Shown piece after piece: positions 17,394 to 25,210 of a stretch of 32,437 bases of DNA (position 1 is the first letter of the stretch; each line of letters starts with the position of its first letter). The notes under the pieces are model-generated. The model saw nothing but the letters and a program-made list of their open reading frames with translations. It searched no databases and was not told the DNA's origin. This stretch comes from Paracoccaceae bacterium (GTDB lineage: Bacteria > Pseudomonadota > Alphaproteobacteria > Rhodobacterales > Rhodobacteraceae), in NCBI GenBank assembly GCA_947453525.1, contig CANGHD010000024.1:1-32437 (forward strand), read 5' to 3'. A program made the translations under genes and the position numbers.

Positions 17394-17673
17394 ATACTGC
17401 AAGATGATCAATGGTTTGTGCGCGGCATATATGGCGTCAAGGTATCGCCAGGCATGATCGCAACGCGAGTGACCACCAAGGCCAACCTAAAGTGCCACAG
17501 TCAGTCCTTCAAACCTCCAGCAACTTCGCGGTGCCGAGATTCCAATCTGGAACGCGGAACTCATAGTCAGAAAACCAGAATGGGGGCCGCTGTGGCTGCC
17601 AGAACCGTAAGGATACCCTTGGCAGCTTGGCGAACCCCTTGCCATCCTGCAGGCCTTTGAAACGATTGCCGTG
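17394..17673. other. 280-base gap inside the island, no gene recognised
   Basis: This stretch separates the SGNH-like gene from the convergent acyltransferase. Short open frames exist on both strands, but none has a ribosome binding site, a usable start or a familiar motif. No inverted repeats typical of insertion sequences and no strong terminator were seen. It may be decayed coding sequence. Confidence 0.4.
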
Positions 17674-18192
17674 TCATGGCGCCCATTTGATCTGGCGCCG
17701 GATGATCTTCGCGGGTGATCCTGCAATAATGCACGAGCCTTCCTTGAAAACCTTGTTGATCATGCTCCGGGCGCCAACGACGCAACCATCGGCAACTTCA
17801 GCGCCTTTCAGGAACAAGACCTCTTGGCCAATCCAGACGCCGCTGCCAACCTTGATCGGCTTTGGCGGGTTGATCCGCTTGTTGGTCTGAAGATCAAAGA
17901 CGCTGTGGGCATCGCTTGGCCTGAACTGAACGTTCTGGGAAAACAGACAGTTGCTGCCAATCTCGACAGAAGAGCCTTCGTGACACATCAATGCCAAGGC
18001 ACCTGAGCATTTTACCTGCTTGCCGATATGAACCGATGCCCCGTTGGCCAGATGAATGGCCCCGAACACAACGCAACCTTCTTCGATGACAAGCGTATTG
18101 CCGGTCCCCACCAATGTCACATTCAAGTTGGGATGATCAGAAGACTGCGCCACCTGAATAACCGATCCCGCTTGGTCGCCCATCACTTTCAT
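17674..18192 (-). CDS. Left-handed beta-helix (hexapeptide) acyltransferase
   Basis: This is a 172-residue protein of the hexapeptide-repeat acyltransferase superfamily, whose trimeric members transfer acetyl or other acyl groups from CoA to sugars or amines. Imperfect hexapeptide repeats run through residues 25-85 (for example VVFGAIHLANGASVHIGKQV and SSVEIGSNCLFSQN) and 115-165 (IKVGSGVWIGQEVLFLKGAE). The His in PSDAHSVFD (His96) is placed like the catalytic His of the xenobiotic/maltose acetyltransferase group. GSPAKIIR is the classical closing motif. The ATG at 18190 or the one three codons later may start it. It is convergent with the two preceding genes and fits a role in decorating a surface polysaccharide. 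Confidence 0.82.
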   Translation of the reverse strand: MKVMGDQAGSVIQVAQSSDHPNLNVTLVGTGNTLVIEEGCVVFGAIHLANGASVHIGKQVKCSGALALMCHEGSSVEIGSNCLFSQNVQFRPSDAHSVFDLQTNKRINPPKPIKVGSGVWIGQEVLFLKGAEVADGCVVGARSMINKVFKEGSCIIAGSPAKIIRRQIKWAP

Positions 18193-18291
18193 GTCTCACC
18201 CGCCCGTCTTTCAATGATGGCATCTCGCATCTGGGGTCCATGGACCTGATCCCGGGTCAAGGGAAGCGGCCGGACCGGAAACGCGATGTCA

Positions 18292-18395
18292 CTAAGGCTT
18301 GGGCCAACCACGTTCGTCAAGCAGTTCGTTTGCCAGCGCCCCCACCGTTGCGAGAGGTGGATCGCCCTCGATCAACTCGAAAGCGGCCGCCGCGT
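18292..18395 (-). other. Possible C-terminal fragment of a decayed gene next to the aminotransferase
   Basis: Reading the minus strand in the frame one base off the aminotransferase gives DAAAAFELIEGDPPLATVGA, then LANELLDERGWPKP and a stop (cta at 18292-18294). It reads like the helical end of a protein, but it has no start codon and no upstream body, because the aminotransferase gene occupies that space. It may be the stump of a gene cut by the island, or chance. Confidence 0.25.
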
Positions 18396-19807
18396 CAACC
18401 GATCCTGAACCCTTCCCGCACCAGATCGTCGGTCACCCGGGCGATGGCCACCGTCAGCGTCTCGGCGATGAAATCGATCTCGGTTTCGGTGATCACCAGA
18501 GGCGGCGACATCACGTTCAAATGGCCGATCGGGCGCACCAGCAGACCAAGGCTTTCGCAGACATTGCTGATGCGCTTGCTTTCGTTGACGCCATCGGGAA
18601 GCAACGCCTTCGTCTCCTTGTTGGCGACATTCTCCACGCAAAGCATCAGCTTGCGGCCCCTCACATCCCCCACCAAGGGCAGGTACGCCAGTTCCGCCAT
18701 CCGCGTCTCGAAATAGGTCCCGACCTGGGTCGCATGGGCCAGCAGGTCCTCGCGCTCGATGATCTCGATGTTCTTCAGTGCAGCGGCGCAGGCCACCGGG
18801 TGGCCGGAATAGGTCAGCCCGGAGGTGAACCAGCGTTCGCCGCCCTTGGCCATGGCGTCCCAGATCCGGTCCGAGAAGATCACGGCACCGAGGGGCTGGT
18901 AGCCCGAGGTCAAGCCCTTGGCCGAGGTGATGATGTCGGGCTGGACGCCGAACTCGGACAGGCTGGCGAACCAGTGGCCCAAGCGACCGAAGGCGGTGAC
19001 GACCTCGTCGGCGATGAAGAGGATGTCATGGCGCTGGCAGACCTGCCACATCCGGTACAGGTAGTCCTGCGGCGGGATAATGATGCCGCCCGAGGCCTGG
19101 ATGGGTTCGGCGATGAAGCCACCGACGCGGTCAGCCCCGACCCGCGCGATCAGCGCCTCGAACTCGGTCACAAGGTCGTCGCAGAACTGCGCCTCGCTCA
19201 GATGGGCGGGGCGGCGATAGGGGTTGGGAACCGAGAGATGGTGGATGCCGTCGCACTTGTAGCGGAACTCCTCGACCCGGTCACCGGGACGCTTGCCGAC
19301 CGATTGCGACAGGTAAGTGGAACCGTGATAGCTGTGTTCCCGCGCCACGATATCGGTCTTGTCGGGGTTGCCGCGCGCATGGTGATAGTAGCTGACCATG
19401 CGGACGGCCGTATCCACCGCCGTGGAGCCTCCGGTGGTGAAATGCACGCGGTTGAGATCGCCCGGCGCCAGTTCGGCGATTTTGGCCGCCAGACGGGCGG
19501 TGGGTTCGTTGGTCATGTCGACGAAGGTGTTGGAGAAGGCCAGCCGTTCTGCCTGATCGGCGATGGCCAGGGCCATCTCACGCCGGCCAAGCCCGATGTT
19601 GGTGCACCAGAGTCCCCCCACCGCATCCAGATACTTGCGCCCCTCGGCATCCCAAAGGTTGCAGCCCTGCCCTTTCGTGATGACCAAAGCGCCCTCTTTC
19701 TCAAAGGGGCCAAAGTTCGTCCAGGGATGCAGCGAATGGCGGCGGTCCATCTCCCACAGGTTGGCATTGGTCAGGACTTGCGGGGCGATCGGGGTGGCGG
19801 CGGTCAT
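18395..19807 (-). CDS. Class III pyridoxal-phosphate aminotransferase
   Basis: This is a 470-residue fold-type I aminotransferase of class III, the group containing omega-amino-acid:pyruvate and putrescine (SpuC-like) aminotransferases. The Schiff-base Lys297 lies in TSAKGLTSGYQPLGAV, and the cofactor Asp267 is in FIADEVVTAFGRLG. FTTGGSTAVDTAVRM holds the phosphate-binding loop, and WFTSGLTYSGHPVACAAAL is typical of the class. The N-terminal HPWTNFGPFEKEGALVIT and GLWCTNIG resemble the SpuC/taurine-pyruvate branch. The ATG at 19805-19807 follows GGAG at about eight bases. An amine donor such as putrescine or 4-aminobutyrate would fit with the agmatinase-family gene across the island, but the substrate cannot be read from motifs. 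Confidence 0.88.
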   Translation of the reverse strand: MTAATPIAPQVLTNANLWEMDRRHSLHPWTNFGPFEKEGALVITKGQGCNLWDAEGRKYLDAVGGLWCTNIGLGRREMALAIADQAERLAFSNTFVDMTNEPTARLAAKIAELAPGDLNRVHFTTGGSTAVDTAVRMVSYYHHARGNPDKTDIVAREHSYHGSTYLSQSVGKRPGDRVEEFRYKCDGIHHLSVPNPYRRPAHLSEAQFCDDLVTEFEALIARVGADRVGGFIAEPIQASGGIIIPPQDYLYRMWQVCQRHDILFIADEVVTAFGRLGHWFASLSEFGVQPDIITSAKGLTSGYQPLGAVIFSDRIWDAMAKGGERWFTSGLTYSGHPVACAAALKNIEIIEREDLLAHATQVGTYFETRMAELAYLPLVGDVRGRKLMLCVENVANKETKALLPDGVNESKRISNVCESLGLLVRPIGHLNVMSPPLVITETEIDFIAETLTVAIARVTDDLVREGFRIG

Positions 19808-19966
19808 TTTGAATCTCCAGTCAATAGAAGAAGCCTAGCAGACCGGAGTGAAAACGCCAGAGCGGTTTGATCAAATTATCTGTTCGGATGATAGATGAAC
19901 TTACAGAAGAAAGGTGTTGCCACGACAGAACAGGGGCCAATTGCCCATCCTACCCGAGACCTCGGC

Positions 19967-20026
19967 ATCCCATTCACTCTGGCCCAAATATCCCACGGGA
20001 GGTCTGGAGGGTGTGAAACCCTCCAG
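19967..20026. repeat. Intergenic repeat family B, copy 3 (inverted)
   Basis: The perfect nine-base-pair hairpin CTGGAGGGT / ACCCTCCAG (loop GTGAA) lies at 20004-20026. On the minus strand it is followed by ACCTCCCGTGGGATATTTGG and then GCCAGAGTGAATGGG, matching the layout of the copies at 8782 and 13505 but in opposite orientation. Confidence 0.65.
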
Positions 20027-20104
20027 TCCCGCTGCCGGACATCAAGACGTCAGAATGGAGAGCCGCGCAGAAAGCCAGGATGGGCAATCCGCCCATGCTG
20101 GCCA

Positions 20105-20129
20105 GTAGGGTGGGGTTCAACCCCACCCT
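20105..20129. terminator. Terminator-like hairpin after phoB (repeat family C)
   Basis: TAGGGTGGGG and CCCCACCCTA are perfect complements around loop TTCAA, three bases after the phoB stop codon. It is placed to end the pst-pho message. A close relative (TAGGGTGGG-TTTCAA-CCCACC) overlaps the preT stop at about 31090-31110, so this is also a repeated element. There is no T-run. Confidence 0.7.
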
Positions 20130-20132
20130 ACC

Positions 20133-20816
20133 TTAGCCGAGCGCGTAGCCTGCCCCGCGCACGGTACGCAGCGGGTCTTCGCCACCAAAGGTGCACAACG
20201 CCTTCCGCAACCGGCCGACATGCACGTCGACCGTTCGGCTGTCGACATAGATGTCGCGGCCCCAGACCCGGTCGAGCAACTGCTCGCGCGAGAAGACGCG
20301 GCCGGGTTTCTCCAGAAGCGTTGCCAGCAGGCGGAACTCGGTCGGGCCCAGTTTCAGCGTATTGCCGGCGCGGTGGACGCGGTGGGTTTCCGGGTCCAGC
20401 GTGATATCGCCCCATTCCAGCGTCATGCCCAGGGTTGCAGGCCGCGTCCGGCGCAGGTGCGCGCGCAGGCGGGCCATCAGCTCGACCACCGAATAGGGCT
20501 TGATCACATAGTCATCCGCCCCGGTCTCAAGGCCGCGCACTTTGTCGACCTCTTCCGAGCGGGCCGACAGCATGATGATCGGAATGCCCCGGGTTTCGGA
20601 CCGCATCTTCAGACGGCGGCACACTTCCAGCCCCGAGACATGCGGCATCATCCAATCCAGCAGGATCAGATCCGGCGGGCTTTCCGACACCAGCACGAGG
20701 GCTTCCTCGCCATTGGTGGCGCGCTGCACCGCAAAGCCTTCGGCCTCAAGGTTATAGGCCAGAACTTCCCGCTGGGCGGGCTCGTCCTCGACCAGAAGGA
20801 CGGTGGGCTGGGCCAT
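20133..20816 (-). CDS. phoB: Phosphate regulon response regulator PhoB
   Basis: This is a 227-residue OmpR-type response regulator. The receiver domain has the acidic pocket in LLVEDEP, the phospho-acceptor Asp54 in ILLDWMMP, Ser/Thr in MLSARSEE and Lys in YVIKPY. The C-terminal winged helix (about residues 130-227) contains LKLGPTEFRLLATLLEKPGR and the recognition helix region SRTVDVHVGRLRKAL. When phosphorylated by PhoR it activates phosphate-starvation genes at Pho boxes. It is the last gene of the pst-pho cluster, its ATG shares one base with the phoU stop (TGATG), and a hairpin follows. The call rests on the fold plus the neighbourhood. Confidence 0.96.
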   Translation of the reverse strand: MAQPTVLLVEDEPAQREVLAYNLEAEGFAVQRATNGEEALVLVSESPPDLILLDWMMPHVSGLEVCRRLKMRSETRGIPIIMLSARSEEVDKVRGLETGADDYVIKPYSVVELMARLRAHLRRTRPATLGMTLEWGDITLDPETHRVHRAGNTLKLGPTEFRLLATLLEKPGRVFSREQLLDRVWGRDIYVDSRTVDVHVGRLRKALCTFGGEDPLRTVRGAGYALG

Positions 20817-21520
20817 CAGCGGTCACCCGCGATGACGGATTCGGACTTGGGGCGCGGCGAAGAGGGCAGCGATCCGGTCGCAAGATAGATCACCTGTTCG
20901 GCGATCGTCGTCGCATGGTCGCCCACGCGTTCGATGTTCTTGGCGATGAAATGCAGGTGCATGCAGGCGGTGATGTTGCGCGGGTCTTCCATCATATGGG
21001 TCAGGAATTCGCGGAACAGCGCCGTATACATCTGGTCGATCTCCTTGTCCTGCTGCAGGACCGAGGTCGCCAGATCGACATCGCGCGCGATGAAGGCATC
21101 CAGCGCGTCCTTCAGCATGAGCCCGACCGGACGCGCCATGCGGCGGATCGACCCGGCAGCGCCCTCGATCGAATGCATCTGGGCCAGAACCATCGACCGT
21201 TTGGCGAGGTTCTTGGCATAATCGCCGCAGCGTTCCAGCGAGGCGGAGATCTTCATCACCGTCAGCACGGTGCGAAGGTCAGACGCGGTCGGGGCTCGCA
21301 GGGCGATCACGCGCACGCATTCGGTGTTGATCAGGTCCTCAAGCTCGTCAATCGCGCTGTCGCCGTTGCGGACCTGATCGGCCAAGGCCTCGTCCCGTGT
21401 TTCCAGCGCGGTGGCAGCGTTCGACAGGGCAGCCTCGACCAGTCCGCCCATTTTCAGAACTAGGGCTTGGACGCCTTCAAGGTCGCGGTCGAAGACGTTG
21501 GCGATATGGCGGTTGTTCAT
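20816..21520 (-). CDS. phoU: Phosphate transport system regulator PhoU
   Basis: This is a 234-residue all-helical protein that links the Pst transporter to PhoR and keeps the Pho regulon off when phosphate is present. Two tandem three-helix PhoU domains are visible, each with the metal-binding acidic pattern: MKISASLERCGDYAKNLAKR in the first and HFIAKNIERVGDHATTIAEQ in the second. The longer frame adds 29 residues that overlap pstB. The start at 21520 was chosen because GAGGAGC precedes the ATG and the family starts here. It lies ten bases after pstB and one base into phoB. Confidence 0.96.
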   Translation of the reverse strand: MNNRHIANVFDRDLEGVQALVLKMGGLVEAALSNAATALETRDEALADQVRNGDSAIDELEDLINTECVRVIALRAPTASDLRTVLTVMKISASLERCGDYAKNLAKRSMVLAQMHSIEGAAGSIRRMARPVGLMLKDALDAFIARDVDLATSVLQQDKEIDQMYTALFREFLTHMMEDPRNITACMHLHFIAKNIERVGDHATTIAEQVIYLATGSLPSSPRPKSESVIAGDR

Positions 21521-21530
21521 CTGATGCTCC

Positions 21531-22325
21531 TCAGCCAATCCGGCCAGTGATGTAGCTTTCGGTGCGCGGGTCTTTCGGGTTGGTGAAGATCGTCCCCGTT
21601 TCACCATACTCGACCAGATGGCCCAGGTGGAAGAAGGCGGTCTTCTGCGACACGCGGGCTGCCTGTTGCATCGAATGGGTCACGATGACCACCGAGAACT
21701 GGCTGCGCAGTTCGTCGATCAACTCCTCGACCTGTGCGGTGGCGATCGGGTCCAGTGCCGAGCAGGGCTCGTCCATCAAGAGCACTTCCGGAGAGGTGGC
21801 GATGGCGCGGGCGATGCAGAGGCGCTGCTGCTGGCCGCCGGACAGGCCGGTGCCGGGCGATTGCAGACGGTCCTTGACCTCGTTCCAAAGCGCGGCCTTG
21901 CGCAGGCAGCCTTCGACGACTTCATCGAGTTCGGCCTTGTTGCGGGTCAGACCGTGGATTTTCGGGCCATAGGCCACGTTGTCATAGATCGACTTCGGGA
22001 ACGGGTTCGGCTTTTGGAACACCATGCCGATCTTGGCGCGCAACTGCACCGGATCGACGCGGGCGTCATAGATGTTCTCGCCCTCCAGCGTAATGATGCC
22101 TTCGACACGGGCCGAGGCCACGGTGTCGTTCATCCGGTTCAGGCAGCGCAGGAAGGTGGATTTGCCACAGCCCGACGGCCCGATGAAGGCGGTCACGGTC
22201 TTGTCGAGGATATCGACGTCGACATCCTTCAGCGCGTGGTTGGTCCCGTAATAGACCTGCACCTTGCGGGCTTCGATCTTGTTGGTTGAGGTTTGCACGT
22301 CGCGCTCCAGTCTAAGGTCTTTCAT
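21531..22325 (-). CDS. pstB: Phosphate ABC transporter ATP-binding protein PstB
   Basis: This is the 264-residue ATPase that powers phosphate import through PstC-PstA. The Walker A motif GPSGCGKST is at residues 49-57, the Q-loop region is [18 protein letters not shown], the ABC signature is LSGGQQQR, and Walker B is [24 protein letters not shown] contains the switch His. The start at 22325 follows GGAGAG at seven bases. The frame extends eleven codons further, overlapping pstA, without a ribosome binding site. It is the fourth gene of pstS-pstC-pstA-pstB-phoU-phoB. Confidence 0.97.
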   Translation of the reverse strand: MKDLRLERDVQTSTNKIEARKVQVYYGTNHALKDVDVDILDKTVTAFIGPSGCGKSTFLRCLNRMNDTVASARVEGIITLEGENIYDARVDPVQLRAKIGMVFQKPNPFPKSIYDNVAYGPKIHGLTRNKAELDEVVEGCLRKAALWNEVKDRLQSPGTGLSGGQQQRLCIARAIATSPEVLLMDEPCSALDPIATAQVEELIDELRSQFSVVIVTHSMQQAARVSQKTAFFHLGHLVEYGETGTIFTNPKDPRTESYITGRIG

Positions 22326-22341
22326 GTTTGTCTCTCCTGAC

Positions 22342-23703
22342 TTACCAGCGGCGTTCATATTTGCGGCGCAGGATGATGGCGGCGGTGTTCATGACGATAA
22401 GGAAGGCAAGCAGAACGATGATGGCCCCCGAAGCGCGCTCCACAAAACCCGGATCGCCACGTTGGGTCCAGTTGTAGATCTGCACCGGCAGGGCCGAGGA
22501 CGGGTCGAACAGACCCGAGGGCGGCGCGCCGGGGAAGTCTTTCACGAAAGCCACCATGCCGATGAGCAGCAGGGGGGCGGTTTCACCCAGGGCCTGAGCC
22601 AGACCGATGATCGTGCCGGTCAGCACGCCGGGCATCGCCAGCGGCAGCACATGGTGGGTCACGGTCTGCAGCTTCGAGGCGCCGACGCCAAGCGCCGCAT
22701 CCCGGATCGACGGCGGCACCGCTTTCAGCGCGGCCCGTGTCGGGATGATGATGCGCGGCAGGGTCATCAGCGTCAGCACCAGACCGCCGACGATGGGGGC
22801 CGAACGCGGCAGGCCACCGATGTTGATGAAAATCCCCAGCCCCAGAATACCGTAGACGATCGACGGCACGGCGGCGAGGTTGGCGATGTTCACCTCGATC
22901 AGGTCGGTCCAGCGGTTCTTCGGCGCAAATTCCTCCAGATAGACCGAGGCGGCAACGCCGATCGGCAGCGCCAGACACAGCACGACGAACATCATATAGA
23001 GCGAGCCGATGATTGCCACGCCCAGACCTGCCGCTTCCGGCCGCTTGTCGGAGGCATCGGTCATCGTCAGGAAGCCCGGGTTGAACTTCATCACCACCAC
23101 ACCGGCGGCGCGCAACTTGTCCGCCAGCATCAGCTTTTCAGGCGAGGTGTTCTTGTCGCGGGCGGCGGTTTCCATCGTCACCCGGCCTTTGAAGTAGCCG
23201 TCGATCCGGCCATTGGCCAAGGCTTGAAACTGCACCGTGGTGCCCAGCAGCTTCGGGTTGGCCAGCACCATGTTGCGCAGGTTGGCGGCCGAGTCTTCCG
23301 AGACCATCTCGCCGATTTCCTTGTCGGTCAGGGTTCCAGCGTCGACACCCTTTGCCTTGACCTCTTCCGCCAGAGCCTTGGCGATCTGCTTGCCGTAGCC
23401 GATCGTGGTGACCGAAGCCATTTCCTTGGGATCGCCATGGCCGGCCTTGTCGAGCACGGCGGCGTCCAGCGTCACCGGGATCTCGATGAAGGTCTGGCGG
23501 AAGGCCGGCAGGCCCGCCGAGAAGATCGAAATCAGCAGCCACAACAGCGCCAGCAGGGCGAGTGTGATGGCCACCACGCCATAGGCGCGGAAGCGTTTCT
23601 CGGAGGCGTTGCGGGCATTGGTGCGCTGGTCGGGCGCGAAAAGCGAGTGCCCGGTCACGCCAGAGCTCGGACCAGCTGCGCCGGTGGGGTCGATCGCGGT
23701 CAT
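22342..23703 (-). CDS. pstA: Phosphate ABC transporter permease PstA with a large periplasmic insertion
   Basis: This 453-residue permease is far longer than the roughly 300 residues of E. coli PstA. After one N-terminal helix (about residues 40-62) there is a soluble stretch of about 150 residues, probably periplasmic (through [20 protein letters not shown] to the region before [13 protein letters not shown]). The usual five-helix permease domain follows, with the coupling-helix sequence [20 protein letters not shown] that contacts PstB. The extension looks like the DUF3333-type domain often seen in alphaproteobacterial PstA. The start ATG overlaps the pstC stop as ATGA, and pstB follows closely. 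Confidence 0.95.
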   Translation of the reverse strand: MTAIDPTGAAGPSSGVTGHSLFAPDQRTNARNASEKRFRAYGVVAITLALLALLWLLISIFSAGLPAFRQTFIEIPVTLDAAVLDKAGHGDPKEMASVTTIGYGKQIAKALAEEVKAKGVDAGTLTDKEIGEMVSEDSAANLRNMVLANPKLLGTTVQFQALANGRIDGYFKGRVTMETAARDKNTSPEKLMLADKLRAAGVVVMKFNPGFLTMTDASDKRPEAAGLGVAIIGSLYMMFVVLCLALPIGVAASVYLEEFAPKNRWTDLIEVNIANLAAVPSIVYGILGLGIFINIGGLPRSAPIVGGLVLTLMTLPRIIIPTRAALKAVPPSIRDAALGVGASKLQTVTHHVLPLAMPGVLTGTIIGLAQALGETAPLLLIGMVAFVKDFPGAPPSGLFDPSSALPVQIYNWTQRGDPGFVERASGAIIVLLAFLIVMNTAAIILRRKYERRW

Positions 23704-25148
23704 TCGTACTGCTCCCGGTATTTGCGAACGATGACGAGGGCCACGATGTTGAGGCACAGCGTCAGGGTGAACAGCGTGAGGCCAAGCGCGAAGGCCACCA
23801 GCGTTTCGGGGGAATTGAATTCGGTGTCGCCGGTCAGTTGGCTGACGATCTTCACGGTCACCGTCGTCATGGCTTCAAAGGGGTTCAGCGACAGCTTGGC
23901 CGCAGCACCTGCCCCCAGCACCACGATCATCGTCTCACCAATCGCACGGGAGGCCGCCAGAAGCACGGCACCGACGATGCCCGGTAGGGCGGCAGGGATG
24001 ACGACCTGACGGATGGTTTCCGAAGGCGTGGCCCCCAGACCCAGCGAGCCGTCCCGCAGGCTTTGCGGCACGGCGTTGATGATGTCATCCGACAGAGAGG
24101 AGACGAAGGGGATCACCATGATCCCCATCACCAGACCGGCGGTCATCACGGAGGAGGCCGAGTTGCCCCAACCCATCGGCTGGGCGATGAAGTCGCGCAG
24201 CAAGGGGCCGACGGTGATCAGCGCGAACAGACCGTAGACGATGGTCGGGATACCCGCAAGAATCTCGATCAGCGGCTTGACGACGCTGCGCACCGATTTG
24301 GAGGCGTATTCGGCCAGGTAGATCGCCGACAGCAGGCCAATCGGCACCGCCACGATCAGCGAGATGACCGAGACGTACAGCGTGCCCCAGACCAGCGGCC
24401 AGATGCCAAGGTCAGAGCCGCCGCCGAACTTCGGGTTCCACGAGGCCGAGAAGAAGAACTGCGACGCCGGGTAAAGCTGGAAGAAGTGCACGGTTTCCGA
24501 GAACAGCGACAGGACGATGCCCACCGTGGTCAGAACCGCGATCAGCGAGGCCGCGATCAGCAGGCCCATCGCCACCCGCTCGGTCTCGTTGCGGGCGCGG
24601 AACTCCGGTTTGATCCGGCTCAGTCCCCAAGCCGCGCCAGCCACACCCAGCGCCAGCGCCAGAACGGTCAGCAGCAGGCGCGAGAGCCATGCCGTGGACT
24701 CCACAGCCTGCGCGGCCGCGATCATCGACGGGTTGGGGTCATGGCCCATGGCCACCCCGGCACCCCCCAACGCGGTCTTCAGAGCAACAGGGTCCTTCGC
24801 CAAGGCGGCGACATCGGCGCCCTGCCCGGCCAAAGTTGCAAGACCCGCGGCCAGACGCGTCACGTCCGCCATCACGAGGTTCATGCTGCTGTCAGCCGGC
24901 ACGTCGGCGGGCAAGATATGGGACAGCGCGTTCGACTGGATGACGAACCCCTCGGCAAACAGCCAGACCACCAGCAGCGCTGCGGTCGGCACGATCACGC
25001 TGAGGGCGGTGATGCTGCCATAGAAGTTGGGAAGCGAATGAAGCTTGCGGATATCTCCGCCGGCCGAAGAAATCGCCTTACGCTGTCCCAGCACATAGCC
25101 AAGAACCGCCAAAGCGAGAAGAAGAAGGCACAAAAGGCCAAGGCTCAT
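23700..25148 (-). CDS. pstC: Phosphate ABC transporter permease PstC with an extended N-terminal half
   Basis: This is a 482-residue inner-membrane permease. The C-terminal 260 residues are the canonical PstC domain, with SLSDDIINAVPQSLRDGSLG leading into GLGATPSETIRQVVIP (coupling helix) and ASRAIGETMIVVLGAGA. The N-terminal 220 residues add three more membrane helices (about 2-20, 45-65 and 155-175) and a probably periplasmic loop between the second and third, an arrangement typical of alphaproteobacteria. The start ATG at 25146-25148 was chosen over the TTG at 25166 for lack of a ribosome binding site at the latter; GGACGG lies about ten bases upstream of the ATG. A hairpin separates it from pstS. 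Confidence 0.95.
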   Translation of the reverse strand: MSLGLLCLLLLALAVLGYVLGQRKAISSAGGDIRKLHSLPNFYGSITALSVIVPTAALLVVWLFAEGFVIQSNALSHILPADVPADSSMNLVMADVTRLAAGLATLAGQGADVAALAKDPVALKTALGGAGVAMGHDPNPSMIAAAQAVESTAWLSRLLLTVLALALGVAGAAWGLSRIKPEFRARNETERVAMGLLIAASLIAVLTTVGIVLSLFSETVHFFQLYPASQFFFSASWNPKFGGGSDLGIWPLVWGTLYVSVISLIVAVPIGLLSAIYLAEYASKSVRSVVKPLIEILAGIPTIVYGLFALITVGPLLRDFIAQPMGWGNSASSVMTAGLVMGIMVIPFVSSLSDDIINAVPQSLRDGSLGLGATPSETIRQVVIPAALPGIVGAVLLAASRAIGETMIVVLGAGAAAKLSLNPFEAMTTVTVKIVSQLTGDTEFNSPETLVAFALGLTLFTLTLCLNIVALVIVRKYREQYE

Positions 25149-25171
25149 GATCGACCGTCCACGCAAAGGAA

Positions 25172-25198
25172 AGGCGCGCGGGACGACCCCACGCGCCT
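25172..25198 (-). terminator. Intercistronic hairpin between pstS and pstC
   Basis: On the minus strand AGGCGCGTGGG pairs with CCCGCGCGCCT over 11 positions (one G-U) around GTCGT, followed by TTTCCTTT. It starts 12 bases after the pstS stop. Such a hairpin can stop part of the transcripts or protect the pstS 3' end, giving more binding protein than permease. Confidence 0.7.
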
Positions 25199-25210
25199 GA
25201 TTGAGTTGAT

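Larger units (their letters stand above)
19808..20132. other. 325-base intergenic region between phoB and the aminotransferase gene
   Basis: The region holds an inverted copy of repeat family B (19967-20026) and the phoB terminator hairpin (20105-20129). The first 150 bases, just upstream of the aminotransferase gene, are AT-richer and should contain its promoter. I see no clear -35/-10 pair. No open frame in the region looks coding. Confidence 0.6.

Noticed and set aside
17394-17785. Possible transposase or insertion-sequence remnant inside the island
   Set aside because: Short frames such as the one ending GILTVLAATAAPILVF show no transposase motif, and no terminal inverted repeats or target duplications were found.
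18299-19870. 523-codon open frame antisense to the aminotransferase
   Set aside because: The minus strand has the PLP lysine motif and full class III pattern. The plus frame has no ribosome binding site and shadow-like composition.
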